A stretch of 64,000 nucleotides of DNA from Paratinospora sagittata (Eukaryota; Streptophyta; Magnoliopsida; Ranunculales; Menispermaceae), in NCBI GenBank assembly GCA_035771175.1, contig CM069593.1:41663741-41727740 (forward strand), given 5' to 3'. The position numbers and the translations under genes are program-made. This document shows positions 52,950 to 64,000 of the stretch, piece after piece. The notes beneath the pieces are model-generated. The model did not search any database, was not told the DNA's origin, and worked only from the letters and a program-made list of their open reading frames with translations. Positions within the stretch are counted from its first letter, which is position 1. Each line of letters opens with the position of its first letter.

Positions 52950-55900
52950 AAGGTACATTTTCCTTGTTCAATACATTGGTGCATGTCATGTTCGATTCGG
53001 GTGCTATGCATTCTTTTATATCGTCTGCATTGGTAAGATATTTAGGGTTGCATCCTGAACCCACAACAATCACACTCCATGTCACATCACCTTTAGGATC
53101 TGGTACTGACGTGAAATTGTAGTGTTCTCAATGTGAACTTTAAATGTCAGAATAGATCATATATGCAGATCTTTTTGTGATGGACATTGAAGACTTCGAC
53201 ATCATCCTCGACATGGACTGGCTCGCACCACTGAATGCAAAGATCGATTGTATGAAGAAGCAAGTTCAGTTAACCTTGCCCACGGGGGAGTTTGTCAAGA
53301 TTCAGGGAACAAGGAAATGGATACACAATTCTACTGCTGCACTTCTCAAGGCACAACTTCAAGCTCTATCCCTTGGTGATGAAATGAATCACCAGCATTA
53401 TACCCTCTCGAAGTACATGATGTCCCGGTAATATCTGAATTCCCAACAGTCTTTCTAAATGACCTTCCACGGTTAGGGAATTCGATTTTGAAATCAATCT
53501 CATACCTGGGACCGGGCCTATCTCAATTCCACCATACAGAATGTCAAATGTCGAGCTCGTCGAATTGGACAAACAACTGAAGGAATTTGAGAGTAATGGC
53601 TTCATCAGAAAGAGTTCATCACCCTAGGGCTTTCTAGTTATGTTTGTTCGCAAAAAGGATGGTTCATTACGACTTTGCATAGACTATCGCAAGCTCAATA
53701 ACATCACCATTAAGAACAGATACCCGTTGCCCAGGATCGATGACTTGTTCAACCAACTTAGAGATGCCAAATACTTCTCTAAGATTGATTTACGATCCGG
53801 TTATCACCAACTCTGGATCCGAGAGTCGGACATTACCAAGACGGCATTCAGAACTTGGTATGGTCACTACAAGTTCATGGTCATGTCGTTCGGTCTAACA
53901 AATGCACCTGCTGCGTTCATGGATCTGATGAACCGCATCTTTAGGTTATACTTAGACCGATTTGTGGTGGTTTTTGTGGACGATATCTTGATATATTCCT
54001 CAACCGACAAAGACCATAAGATACACCTGAGGATAGTCCTTCAGACCTTGAGAAGCCACCAGTTGTATGCAAAGTTGAGTAAGTGCGAATTTTGGGCGAA
54101 GCGAGTTCAATTCCTAGGCCATGTGGTTTCAGGCAATGGCATTGATGTGGATTCTTGTAAGGTTGAAGGGTTTTAAACTGGAAGCAGCCTACTACTGTTA
54201 CTCAAGTTAGGAGTTTTCTTAGTTTAGCTGGCTATTACAAACGCTTCATCAAGGACTTCTCAAATATTGTTGAACCTATGACCAAGCTCACTCGGAAAGA
54301 CGTGCAATTCATCTGGAATCCCGCCTGTGAAACATCATTTCAGGAATTGAAGAAGCGCCTCATGACGACACCAGTACTCATCACTCCAAGAAATACACTT
54401 GGATTTTTACTATACACCGACGCCTCTATCCAAGTCTTAGGTGTTGTACTAATGCAAGAAGGCCAAGTTGTCGCATATGCCTCGAGGAAACTGAAGATTC
54501 ATGAGGGCAATTACCCAACACATGACTTGGAACTTGCAGCTGTCGTATTTGCACTAAAGCTATGGTGTCATTACCTATATGGTGAACGATTTGAGGTCTT
54601 CTCGAATCACAAAATTCTTAAGTACATCTACACCCAGAGAGACCTAAACTTCCGCCAAAGACGATGGTTGGAATTCTTGAAAGATTATGACTTTCAACTC
54701 TAGTACCATCCCGATAAGGCCAATGTTGTCGCTGATGCCCTGAGTAGAAAATCTTATGTTGCTTGCACTCTTAACTTCGAAATGGGAAAGTTGGCTACAG
54801 AGATGGAGAATTTTAACCTAAAACTAATCAAGGAGGGAACAAGATCACGACTTCTCAATTGTCAGCCAACTCTGAGCTGGTTCGAAAGATTTCAGCAGCT
54901 CAAGCCAACGACCCTATGTTAATGGAGAAACGCGAACTTCTACTCAGCGGACACGACCTTCCTCACTAGTCGGTCTCTGAAGACGGGGCCGTTTTTATAA
55001 AAAAACGTCTTTGTCTACCGAACGATCCTGAGGTTCGGAAAGAAGTGCTCACTGAAATGTGTTGTTCGAGGTTCGCTATGCATCCTGGGGGGTGATAAGA
55101 TGGACAAGGATGCCAAGCGAAAATTCTGGTTTTCTGGAATTAAGAAGGCGATTGCACACTTCGTTGCTCGATGTCTCGTTTGCCAGCAAGTTAAGGCAGA
55201 ACGAAGACTTCCCTCTGGACTTCTCCAGCCGTTACCTATTGGACAATGGAAGTGGGAGAACATCGCAATGGATTTTGTTAGAGCCTTGCCTCGAAATAAT
55301 AAAAGGCAAGATGTTATCTGGGTTATCATTGACAGACTTACAAAGTCTGCACACTTCTTGCCAATAAAGTTCACGGATAACCCCGCCAAGCTTGCCGAAC
55401 TATATGAATGAGAGATCGTACGCCTCCATGGCATACCACTCACGATCGTCTCTGATCGAGACCCTCGATTCACATCAAAGTTTTGGCAAAGCTTCCATAA
55501 TAGAATGGGCGCTAAGATCACCATGAGCAGTCAGAGCGTCTTATTCAAATCTTGGAAGACATGTTACGGTGTTGCATTTTGAACTTTAACGACGGATGGG
55601 CAAAACACTTACATTTAGCTGAGTTTGCATACAACAACAGCTACCAAACTAGTTTCGGCATGGCACGGTACGAGGCTCTCGATTTTCGCCCTTGCAGATC
55701 TCCGGTATGTTGGTTAGATATGGCAGATTGACCGCAGTTGGGCCCTGAACTAGGTCAAGAGACTTCTGAGAAGATCACACTAGTAAATGAGCGACTTCGT
55801 GTTGCACAAAGTCGACAAAAGAGTTATGCTGACAAGTGGAGGCAGCCTCTAGAATTTGATAAGGGGGACTTCATTTTTCTAAAAGTTCAGCCCACAAGAG

Positions 55901-56289
55901 GTGTCAAACGCTTTGGGATCAAAGGAAAGCTCTCCCCACGGTATATCGGTCTATTTCAGATCATTGAACGTATTGGCAAACTTGCTTATCGTCTGTCCCT
56001 TCCAATGTCCATGTCTAAGGTTCATGACGTTTTTCACGTATCCATGCTTCGAAAGTATCGTCCTGATCCTTCGCATATCATCCCTCTAGTCGAGGTTCGG
56101 GTTAAGGAAGGAAATAAGTATAAGGAGAGAGCGATACAGATTTTGGATAGAAAAACTCAAGAACTAAGGCGACATAGCATACCACTTGTGAAGGTGCTCT
56201 GGGATCATCACGGAGTAGAGGAAGCAACATGGGAACTAGAAGCAACAATTAAACAGAAATACCCTAAATTATTTTCTAGTACTAACTGA
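52950..56289 (+). pseudogene. Gypsy pol: protease, RT, RNase H, integrase, chromodomain
   Basis: The protease active site DSGA is at 52994-53005, where DTGA/DSGA is usual. RT spans 53640-54176 ([30 protein letters not shown], catalytic FVDDIL at about 53973-53990). RNase H spans 54278-54720 ([22 protein letters not shown]). Integrase spans 54960-55700 (FVARCLVCQQVKAE, DRLTKSAHFLP). The C-terminal part (55738-56289) ends in a chromodomain, RAIQILDRKTQELRRHSIPL and VKVLWDHHGVEEATWELE. Stops near 53625, 54175, 54705, 54967 and 55410 and frameshifts make it inactive. Confidence 0.9.
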
Positions 56290-56379
56290 TGATGTGATAC
56301 ATTATACTATTTCACTTATCAATAAAATGATGAAACTTTGGTTACAAATATCTTAATACATCGTTTCACTTGAATAACT

Positions 56380-56898
56380 ATGCAGATGTCTGAAAATAAT
56401 ATCAATGGATATAGTGATGCACACACGCAGTGGCCTCCTTGGCAACCTGTGGCGACTCCTCCAGGATCAGTGTCAAGTCACAACTACTTTGCATCACCAA
56501 CTCTATCGCCACACAGACAGCGATCCTTATCGCTAGAGCGTGCATGGCTTTTTTGTAACAATTTTGCCCAAAACAATCTCGTGCCCTCATCTTGGCAGGA
56601 CCTTCTACCAAAGTTGTCAGGCTGCCGGATTCGAGCAACAGCACGAAAAAGCATTCCACCGCTTAACCTACCTCCCCTCAAACGATGTAACTAGCGCCCT
56701 ACACCACCATTTGTTAAGCAAAGGTTGGAATCTTCTGAGGATGAATCCGACTCCATTTGCTCTCCATGGTTTCATGATGTTGAGGATTCCACTAGCCATA
56801 GTGTCATTCAGGGACCATACAGGCACTACCCTGAATTAGCAAACGATGACGCAAGTAGTGAATCTCATGCAGATAACTATCATGACTACTTGAACTAA
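56380..56898 (+). pseudogene. Second additional ORF, after the chromodomain, unknown function
   Basis: 172 codons in one frame with a single TAG at 56692-56694. N-terminal MSENNINGYSDAHTQWPPWQ and a Ser/Pro-rich stretch (SHNYFASPTLSPHRQRSLSL) are followed by a basic middle and an acidic, Ser-rich end (LESSEDESDSICSPWFHDVE, NDDASSESHADNYHDYLN). Same strand as pol, 90 bases after its stop, before the purine tract. A weak acceptor-like TATGCAG precedes the second ATG. I recognise no family. It could be a captured host fragment or an element gene. Confidence 0.6.
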
Positions 56899-56916
56899 TT
56901 TCGATGGCAAAATCCT

Positions 56917-56931
56917 TTTAAGGGGGTAGAG
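56917..56931 (+). promoter_or_regulatory. Gypsy polypurine tract
   Basis: TTTAAGGGGGTAGAG directly before the 3' LTR; the primer for plus-strand synthesis. Confidence 0.75.
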
Positions 56932-58344
56932 TGTAATACCCTAGGTTTGCACAAAAAAAATTGTTCAGGGAGACTGCTTGGACGTTCAGGCAGGTGCCCG
57001 AAGTTCGAGCCGTCTGCCCGGATGTTCAGGCGCCAAATTATCTTTATAAACAACCCTCCCCCTCCTCATTTCTCACACCAAAATCACTCCTCCTTGTGAT
57101 TTTCCTTCTTTCTTTCACTCATTTTGAGTTTTTTGTCTTCTCTTCTGAGACTCTCTTTTTGAGGCTCTCTGTGCAGTGCAACACGGTTCTCCCCGGGGGA
57201 AGGTGCCAGTTCTGAAAGGAGTTCTTATCTGAAGGTGGGGAACGAATCATAAGTTTGCGTGTGTTATAACTTTTATTAAAGTTTACATTCATTTATCATT
57301 ATGTGTACTATTTATTTACACTGCATTATTGCGTATAATGTTCATATTGTCATACGTATGCCTATATATTTGGAATTCATGTATTACAATGTTGTTATGT
57401 CGGATTAGTGGTCAATCTGGCTTAACCAGACTTAGTTTTGTCCTCGATAACTTTAAATAGTAAACGGGAGGCAGTGTGCTGCTCTAGACGATTGGTATTT
57501 AAGTAGACCTCGTGTCTCACCTCTCAACGGGAGACTGATCTGGTTGGTCTTATTTGAAAGCTATCAGCTTATACAAGTAATACTGAATGTCCTAACCTTG
57601 CCCGTCGTGATACCGACCCTGATAAGGATCACCAGACGTTGTCAAATCCTGTCTAAATATTAAGTAAAGACCGGACCAGTTCATGCATTGACATCATACA
57701 TAGCACCACCTAGGGACGTATGTGGTTTATGATTCATAGAATAGTTAGAAGCGATGCTCGCTATTCATTATATTTCTCTGGAGAGGGACGTACAATGAGA
57801 ACCTGGTTACACCTGGGGAGGGACATCTGTACGTGAATCCAGAGAGTCGTTCCTGAGGAGGGGCGTACAATGAGAACCCGGCTACTCCTGGGGAGGGACA
57901 TCTGTACGTGAACTCAGGCGATGTACAGTCATCAAACCATTACGAGACAGTGTCATGCATACATACATATTGGATTGATTATGATGCTCAGATGTGTATT
58001 TAAGATATTTGATTATGAAGTTTGCTTTATTAATTGTTATATTCACGAACTATTTTACCCACTGAGCGTGTAGCTCACCCTGTTGTTATCCAATTTTTCA
58101 CAGGAGATTAGGGTGGACTGGGTGCAGGTTTTTGGGCCCACATTTTGTACCCTTTGTATTATTTATTAGGGATTTTGGGAGAATGTTCCCTTAACTATTT
58201 CATGTACAAATATATTCTGAATTTAATGAAATCAGACTTGTACTTAACTATGCTTTCGCGCACTCTGTTATTATCGTTATAATGCATTCGCGCCCCGTCC
58301 GTGAGTGTCCCGCCGGTTTAGGCGCGTCCAGGCGGGGTGTGACA
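56932..58344 (+). repeat. Gypsy 3' LTR
   Basis: 1413 bp, about 32 bp longer than the 5' LTR because of extra GCCCGAAGTTCG-type units near 56990-57020. Base differences from the 5' LTR are scattered, mainly transitions. Confidence 0.92.
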
Positions 58345-58349
58345 TTAAT

Positions 58350-58735
58350 GCTCAAATCTAAACCAAACCAAATATAATCGGTTTCGGTTCGATTTAGCTT
58401 AATTGGTTTATTTCGAATTACCAAACCAAACCTAACATAATCTATTTGGTTCGGTTTGGGTTGATCGTTTTGAAGTTTTATATGTACATACATTAAATAA
58501 ATTAAAATAATCAATTATATATGTATGTATATAAGGTAATTTTAACTTTTTTAATGCATATTTGAAAAACTTGAAAACTCTCTTTACTATATAAAAATAA
58601 TTATATAAATTTTTAATGAGAATGTTTATATCATAAAAGAATCCTAGACAATAAAAATAAATATTAATAGTTTTAATTTTAGAACCAGTTCGGTTCAATT
58701 TCGCAGTTTAAACCAATCCATTGATACCCCTAATT
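58350..58735. mobile_element. hAT-like MITE, right part
   Basis: Starts just after the TTAAT duplication, with CGGTTCGATTTAGC-type words repeated through 58470, an AT-rich centre, and the terminal ATTGATACCCCTAA near 58720-58735. It pairs with 47446-47478. MITEs with AACCGAACC-rich arms and AGGGGTGTC-like ends are of the same kind as the one at 948-1599. Confidence 0.55.
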
Positions 58736-58787
58736 TTTGTCATTTTCCCAGATAAATAAGGGTTGGGCTTCAAATTGTGAACACTTA

Positions 58788-59256
58788 GGGCCCTTTTGGT
58801 GCGCGAGAAAGGATAAAATTATTTTTATGGGATTTGATAGGATTGGATAGAATAAGATATGATAAAATTAAAAATAGACTAATTCTGTGTTTGGTGGTGG
58901 TGTTTGAGATTGAAACCAAAAAATAATTAAATCTTTCTTAATTAAATTATATTTAAAAAAAATTATTTAAAAAAAAAAGTAAAACCCAAATTTATGGGTT
59001 GCAGGTTTTGCGTTTGCTGCAAAACCTGAATAAAAAAAAATTGCAACAATGGAAGAAGAAGAAGAAGATGAATGGAAAAAAAAATCAGCGTTGGATAAAA
59101 TAATCCCGACATTTTGGTTGGGATAATTTTATCCCGTAGCAGGGGGATAAATTGGTGGGTGGGATAACTTTTTATCTCGTCCACAGTTACCCCCAAACGC
59201 AAGATAGGGACTAAAAATATTCTTATCCTATCCTATCCGGAAAGCCAAATGGGCCC
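58788..59256. mobile_element. Tourist-like (PIF/Harbinger) MITE
   Basis: Inverted ends GGGCCCTTTTGG and GGGCCCATTTGG (complement of right), flanked by the 3-bp TTA duplication (58785-58787 and 59257-59259), as for PIF/Harbinger elements. GGATAGGATA-type words occur near both ends. 469 bp, no coding capacity. Confidence 0.8.
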
Positions 59257-59259
59257 TTA

Positions 59260-60875
59260 TTGTTTAAGAGAAACCTTGAAAGCAACGACAAACAGTTGAA
59301 CAGGTTAACAAACTTTTACATAGCAGGGTTTAGGTTGGCTTTAGGTGGGTTGTTGAGAGGAGCTTGTGCATGAAGGCAAACATGTATAAGAATATTTTAC
59401 TCAAAGCAAATAATTTGGTCATAGTCAAATGAATGTCTATTACAATTGGTGTCAAATCAACTCTTACATAATGTTGTGTGACAATGATATTGTTTGGCCC
59501 TTTAAGGAATACTACTACCAATATATGAAGAAATTGATGTTGTGTCCGTCCTTTATTTTGCCTTTGATACCCGGTTCAACTATACTAAAAATGATGCATT
59601 AGAGTTTTGTTGTTACCGTCTCCACTCACACCCACATACAAGCTCAAAAGAATTAGAAGGAAATAGTAAAGATTAAGATCAATGTTGATCTTCAATGCAA
59701 GATCCTTCTTATTGTAAGAGAAGGATATATAGATATTCTCTTGTAGACATTCCAACATCTTACTACCGGATGACTGCGAATGATGCACAAGTAGATAAAA
59801 TGATTAAAAGAATATAGAGGCGAATGAACTTAAACTCAAGATCCTTCTCATTGACAACAACAAACACATTAAAATTTTGAGATATTCAATGATGAAGTAG
59901 AATAAGGAGAATGACCGATTTTCCCAATATTATTGTAGTCCAAATATGATAGGATGCTAGAGATTGTATTGCGACGCAACACCCTAATCAATTTAGCATT
60001 ATTTACAGGGTTTAATTCTTCTTTTATCTTTCCAAAAGTTGTTTGAGGATGAAAAGTATCTTCACATGGTTGAGTACCCCAAAGCTTATTATGGAGATTA
60101 TAAAGAAAAGTTTGAGGTTTTACTTTCTTCTGCTTAAATTGATAGTAGAAATTATAAGATGACTACAACACACATTAGAATTCAAACTTTTATTATCTAA
60201 CACTTTATGAATTATATCCAGTCGCACATAGACATATAATTTGAGGCAATATAGGAGTACTGGCCCCATTTGGAAGAGTTTTTTTTTTTTTAGCAAAAGT
60301 ACTTTTGGAGGTATTTGACGACATCTAATGTGTAACACTTTTAGAGGTGTTTGACAACTTCTAGTCAAACTGTGGTGGAAAAAAAAGTTTTTTGCTTTTA
60401 AAAGAAAATGGATGGGACCAGTTTTTCCAAAAAGCACTTTTGCTCGAAGCTCTTCTCAAAAAAATGTTTTTTGCAAAAGTTGTATCAAATGATGAGTTCA
60501 TAAAAATGTGTAGTTTTACCCCCAAAAAAAGTATTTTTGATTAGAAAAATTAGGCAAAGGTTAAAAATAATTAATAAAAATAAGAAATAGGACAAAATAG
60601 AGTTTTTATAATTTTTAGTTAAGTCTTTAGTAAATTAGAATTAAGACTTACAAGAAAATTATATAAGTAAAATAAAGAGTCTGGATAGGTTAGTTAAAAT
60701 CTAAAGTTAGGTTTTAAAAATAAGTTTAAATAAATAAAAATAAAATAGTCTAGTTAAGTTGAGTCATAAGTTCATTATAATGTTAGTTTACGTAGGGAGT
60801 TGTTTAAGCTAAGTTTCATCCTAGTGTTTGACATTCATTTAGAAATAGGTCTTATACATGTTTGTAGGATCTTTA
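59260..60875. other. AT-rich DNA, no gene seen
   Basis: Only short frames. 60270-60480 has AAAAGTACTTTTGG and CAAAAAGCACTTTTG words in inverted arrangement, a possible small MITE without clear ends. Confidence 0.4.
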
Positions 60876-62035
60876 AATTTATCTGCATAGTTATACACTT
60901 TCATTCAGGTTGACATAGTGAAATTAGGGTTTTTAAAGCTAGTTTTCTATCAATTAGGGTTTTAGGTTACTCAGACCCACATAAAATTGTAAAACTTGAT
61001 AACAAAGGTCTCAAAATTGTTTTGATGATTCTAATAATTGTTTTCTAGTGCTTTGATTCTTATTTTCAGGTTCTCATAGGCTGGAGATGTTCGAGATGCT
61101 TGATTGAACTGAGGGTATAGAGATTTGCTCTAGCTGAGATACACCGGATCATAATTGCGGAAAAATGGTTCTTCTCAGAGTTTTCACTAGTCACATCATA
61201 TATCAATAGAAAGATCTTGAAGAGGCCTTTCCAACAAGCACAAAATCACTTCATTCCGAGTTTGTTTGGTCTAGTTCAAGATTGTTCTAGTGTTTGCCCA
61301 GCTATCAAATGAGTGACCAAACTTTGATCCAAAATTATTTAGAGTACTTTTCAGCATGTTTGAAGTCCAATTTGAAGCCCGGAGATGAGGACAAATGTCA
61401 AATGATTAAAGAAGCCCAAAAGAGTGAAGATTGGATAAATATAAGGAATTAGAGGATTGAATCAAATTCATAGAAATCAATTCCCATTTTTTTATGTTAA
61501 CCCTAATAGAAGTTGGCTTAAACTTATTTTCTTTGGCTTGAAAAGCCTATAAATAGACCCCTAGGCAAATGTTTAGGTTAGTTTATATTTGTGTTTTATT
61601 GCTTTGAAGATAAGGAGGGGAGATAGTGACAATCTCCAATCTTAGTGCTTTTAGCTTGAAAGTTTTATTTTTTTTAAATAAAGTTCTTTGTTATTTCTTT
61701 AATTTCTTTCTTTCAATTATTGTTCTCCTTTTTAATTACTTGCTTTCCATTTATTTGTTTTATTTGCAAACCTCGTCCTAAATTCTATTATTATTACTAT
61801 TATTATTATTATGTTCATCTTTATTTTTTTTATTGATGCATTGTTTAATTTTATGTTTTAAAATAGTTAACTTTTAATTTCTTTGGACTTGGATTAATCT
61901 ATTTTAAGCTAATTAAATTTCAAGATTAGTGTTTCAAAAAATGATACCAATTTTTGTGAGTTTGACCTTGTTAACTGCTACAATTGGAGTGTGGTTTACA
62001 TTGCACAAAAAGTGTAATATCCCTGGTTTACATTG
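60876..62035 (+). repeat. Possible decayed LTR or LTR-derived element
   Basis: A promoter-like CCTATAAATAGACCCC at 61546-61561 is followed by T-rich transcribed-like sequence, as in retrotransposon LTRs. No TG/CA ends with duplication could be paired, so this is a guess from composition. Confidence 0.25.
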
Positions 62036-63737
62036 CACCATAAAAGATAATTTTTAATTTATTTTTTACTTTTATATTTTCTATTTTTCAAGTTTGCCCG
62101 TCATCTAACATCACTACCCATTTGCACAACATCTTCATGCAATCTTTATTGGTTTAATTTATTTATATAATTTTATCCTAATAAAATAAATAAAAAGGTA
62201 AACATATTAAAATAAAGATAAAAAAAGAGGTCAATCAAGCACTATATACTACCTGTTATTAGTAAATCTCAAATTAAAATTATAGTTTTATTTTAATTGT
62301 TCCGTTGATTAGTTTGATCGTTTTATTTTCTTTTAGTTTTAATTCATTTTTTAAATAATTGTTTCAGAAATACCATTACATAATTTTGAAGTTTTTGATA
62401 ATTTATTATATTTATTTTTATTAATTAATTTATAATAAACATTTGATTTTATTAATTACTATAGACTATGTAATATTATAGTATAAATATTTTTATTTTT
62501 TAGTTGAACTCACTTTGAAAAAAAGAATTGTTTCATATGCAACGAACGTGCATGTCCACTAATTTTATCTTAATAAAACTAAAATAAAATAAAATGATAA
62601 ACATGTTAACATAAAGAACAAAAACAATGAATTTAGAAGCTAGTTATTTTTTTCACTTTAAAAATATTTAAATAATTTAATTTTTTAAATAAAAAAATTG
62701 AAATTTTTATTCTTTTATTTTTAAAAATTTTAACTATTAGTTTAATTATTTAAAATTTTATTCTTTTAATATGATAGTAAGGTTAAAAAGGAAAGTTTTT
62801 TCTCTTAATAAGGTTAAAAAAACATGTGATAGTAAGGTTAAAAGGGAAAGTCTTTCTCTTAATTTGATAGGTTTAAAAAAAAAGGTTAAAAAGGAAAGGA
62901 CTGAGGTTGGTTAAAAAAAAAAAAGGAAAGGATTGAAGTAGGTGCGGAGAGAAACTCTTGGATATAAATGTTATTTTTAAAAAAGTAATATCCAAAGAAG
63001 TAATTATATAGTAGGTTATTTCAATAATAATAAAATATATATTTTAATTGGTGTGAAGAGGAAGAGTGGTTGGTGTACGGAGTCGCTCCCCTATGATTGT
63101 CTTGTAAGTTTGCAAGTATTTTTCACGACACCAAACATAACTATTGAGGTAAAATTGTTTTGATTAAAGTTTGTGTTATAACTATTAGTTATTGCTTGTA
63201 TATCTTCATATGTTGCATGTGAATTTTACTATTAATTTGATAATAATTCATAATTTCATGATTTTATTGCCATAGAAATAATGGTGTAAAAGCTCAAATG
63301 AACAAAGGAAGAATTGAAAATTAACTTAAAAGATGAAAATAAGAATATGAAAAAAGTATTGAAAAAAGTTAGATTAATGAAATTTCTATATTACTTTTTG
63401 TATAACAAAACTTATATTTTAAAACTAAAAATAACAATAAGAATTTTTAGAATATTTTTGAACGAACAACAAATGTGAGTACAATGTGAATTTAGTGCTT
63501 CGTTGACATTATAGTATCTAGTATGTGGCTACGTGCACATAACTTTTTAAATTTTATTTTTTAATTAAAATAAAATTTTATTTAGAAATAAAAAATGGTT
63601 GAATATATAAGTTTTAAAAAAGAATGACAAACTATTTTAAGATGAGCACAAAAATACGAAATATAAAAGGGGGAGTGGAAGTTATTTAACAATTTCAATT
63701 ACAGTTTTGACCTTATAACTAATTTAGAAAAAAAAAG
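62036..63737. other. AT-rich DNA, no gene seen
   Basis: Very AT-rich with no open frame over 60 codons of note. 62770-62940 has three AAGGTTAAAAAGGAAAG-like tandem words. Confidence 0.4.
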
Positions 63738-64000
63738 CCCTCAAGGGTTTTGGATCAATGGTAAGGAGCGAGGACGAAGCAGATGTTTGAAGTTCGATTC
63801 CTATCCACAAGCTTAAAAAACTTTGTTGTCTCCCCGAGCCTAACGTTGGGTGAATGGGTTTGTTGTCTCCCTGAGCCTAACGTTGGGTTTGTTGTCTCCC
63901 TGAGCCTAACGTTGGGTGAATGGGCTACTACTCCACTCCACGTGGATTAATCTAAGAAGAATTAATTCAGATTGAGATATTGCGGTCATTAAAAAAAATA
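63738..64000 (+). mobile_element. tRNA-derived SINE with internal triplication (cut by window end)
   Basis: Box A-like TGGATCAATGGTAAGG at 63751-63766 and box B AGTTCGATTCC at 63791-63801 form a Pol III promoter. The body has three copies of TTTGTTGTCTCCCTGAGCC-type units at 63822, 63859 and 63888 (the middle one lacks GAATGGG). It ends in an A-run at the window edge; the right flank is not visible, so the target duplication cannot be tested. Confidence 0.75.

Larger units (their letters stand above)
47479..58344 (+). mobile_element. Ty3/Gypsy chromovirus (Tekay-like) with two additional ORFs
   Basis: LTRs of 1381 bp (47479-48859) and 1413 bp (56932-58344), TGTAATACCC to GGGGTGTGACA, flanked by TTAAT duplications. 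The order is primer-binding site, additional ORF, gag, protease, reverse transcriptase, RNase H, integrase with chromodomain, a second additional ORF, and the purine tract. RT-RNase H-integrase order and the C-terminal chromodomain define the chromovirus group. All frames carry stops, many at former CAG, CAA, CGA or TGG codons, so it is dead. Confidence 0.93.

Noticed and set aside
63738..63820. A true tRNA gene
   Set aside because: Only box A and box B are tRNA-like; there is no cloverleaf with paired acceptor stem, and the triplicated body and A-run fit a SINE. The same holds for 28606-28661.
1..64000. CRISPR array, bacterial operon or integron-type system
   Set aside because: The spliced host genes, LTRs and poly-A elements show plant nuclear DNA; tandem repeats found here are LTR minisatellites or SINE units without spacers of constant length.

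Overview
The window is nuclear DNA of a flowering plant, most likely a eudicot. The evidence is a GT-AG spliced SMUBP-2/IGHMBP2-type helicase gene whose introns reach 15 kb, an AP2/ERF protein that matches the DREB2F type, AT-rich non-coding DNA, and plant-type transposable elements (Copia, chromodomain Gypsy, LINE, Mutator-like, hAT- and Tourist-like MITEs, tRNA-derived SINEs). I cannot name the species from the sequence.

Layout. From 1 to 35387 the plus strand carries the last ten coding exons (473 codons) of the helicase gene; its 5' part lies outside the window. All ten exons join in frame with GT-AG introns, so the gene looks intact although introns of 8.4, 6.9 and 15.1 kb are largely built of inserted elements. 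Intron at 83-8527: a 5'-truncated LINE with a 15-bp target duplication, a hAT-like MITE and a gag-less Copia element. Intron at 8716-9961: a Mutator-type MITE. Intron at 10035-16889: a nearly complete LINE (18-bp target duplication) with a Gypsy-type solo LTR inside its reverse transcriptase. Intron at 16944-32074: a degenerate Tork/Tnt1-like Copia, split in gag by a complete younger Copia, then a SINE and two MITE-like or duplicated stretches. Every protein-coding retroelement here lies antisense to the gene.

From 36679 to 37554, convergent with the helicase, is a single-exon DREB2F-like transcription factor gene on the minus strand with a G-box 262 bp upstream of its start. From about 40 to 47.4 kb is a decayed Mutator-like element with long terminal inverted repeats; it encodes a MuDR DNA-binding part and a plant mobile domain (PMD) and is itself interrupted by a solo LTR. 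From 47479 to 58344 is a 10.9-kb Ty3/Gypsy chromovirus with both LTRs, inserted in a hAT-like MITE. Besides gag and pol it has two additional open frames: one ahead of gag with a putative plant transposon protein domain, and one of 172 codons after the chromodomain that I do not recognise. The last 5.6 kb hold a Tourist-like MITE, a long AT-rich stretch with no gene that I can see, and a tRNA-derived SINE with an internal triplication at the window edge.

The two host genes show no functional link to each other beyond convergent position. The rest is best read as a record of layered insertions. The points most worth a second look are the extra ORFs and their splice-acceptor-like sites in the Gypsy element, the PMD-bearing Mutator-like element, an apparent gene-conversion tract shared by two Copia copies in the same gene, and the palindrome-rich 5' end of one solo LTR. 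All structural calls were made by eye; no database search was run.
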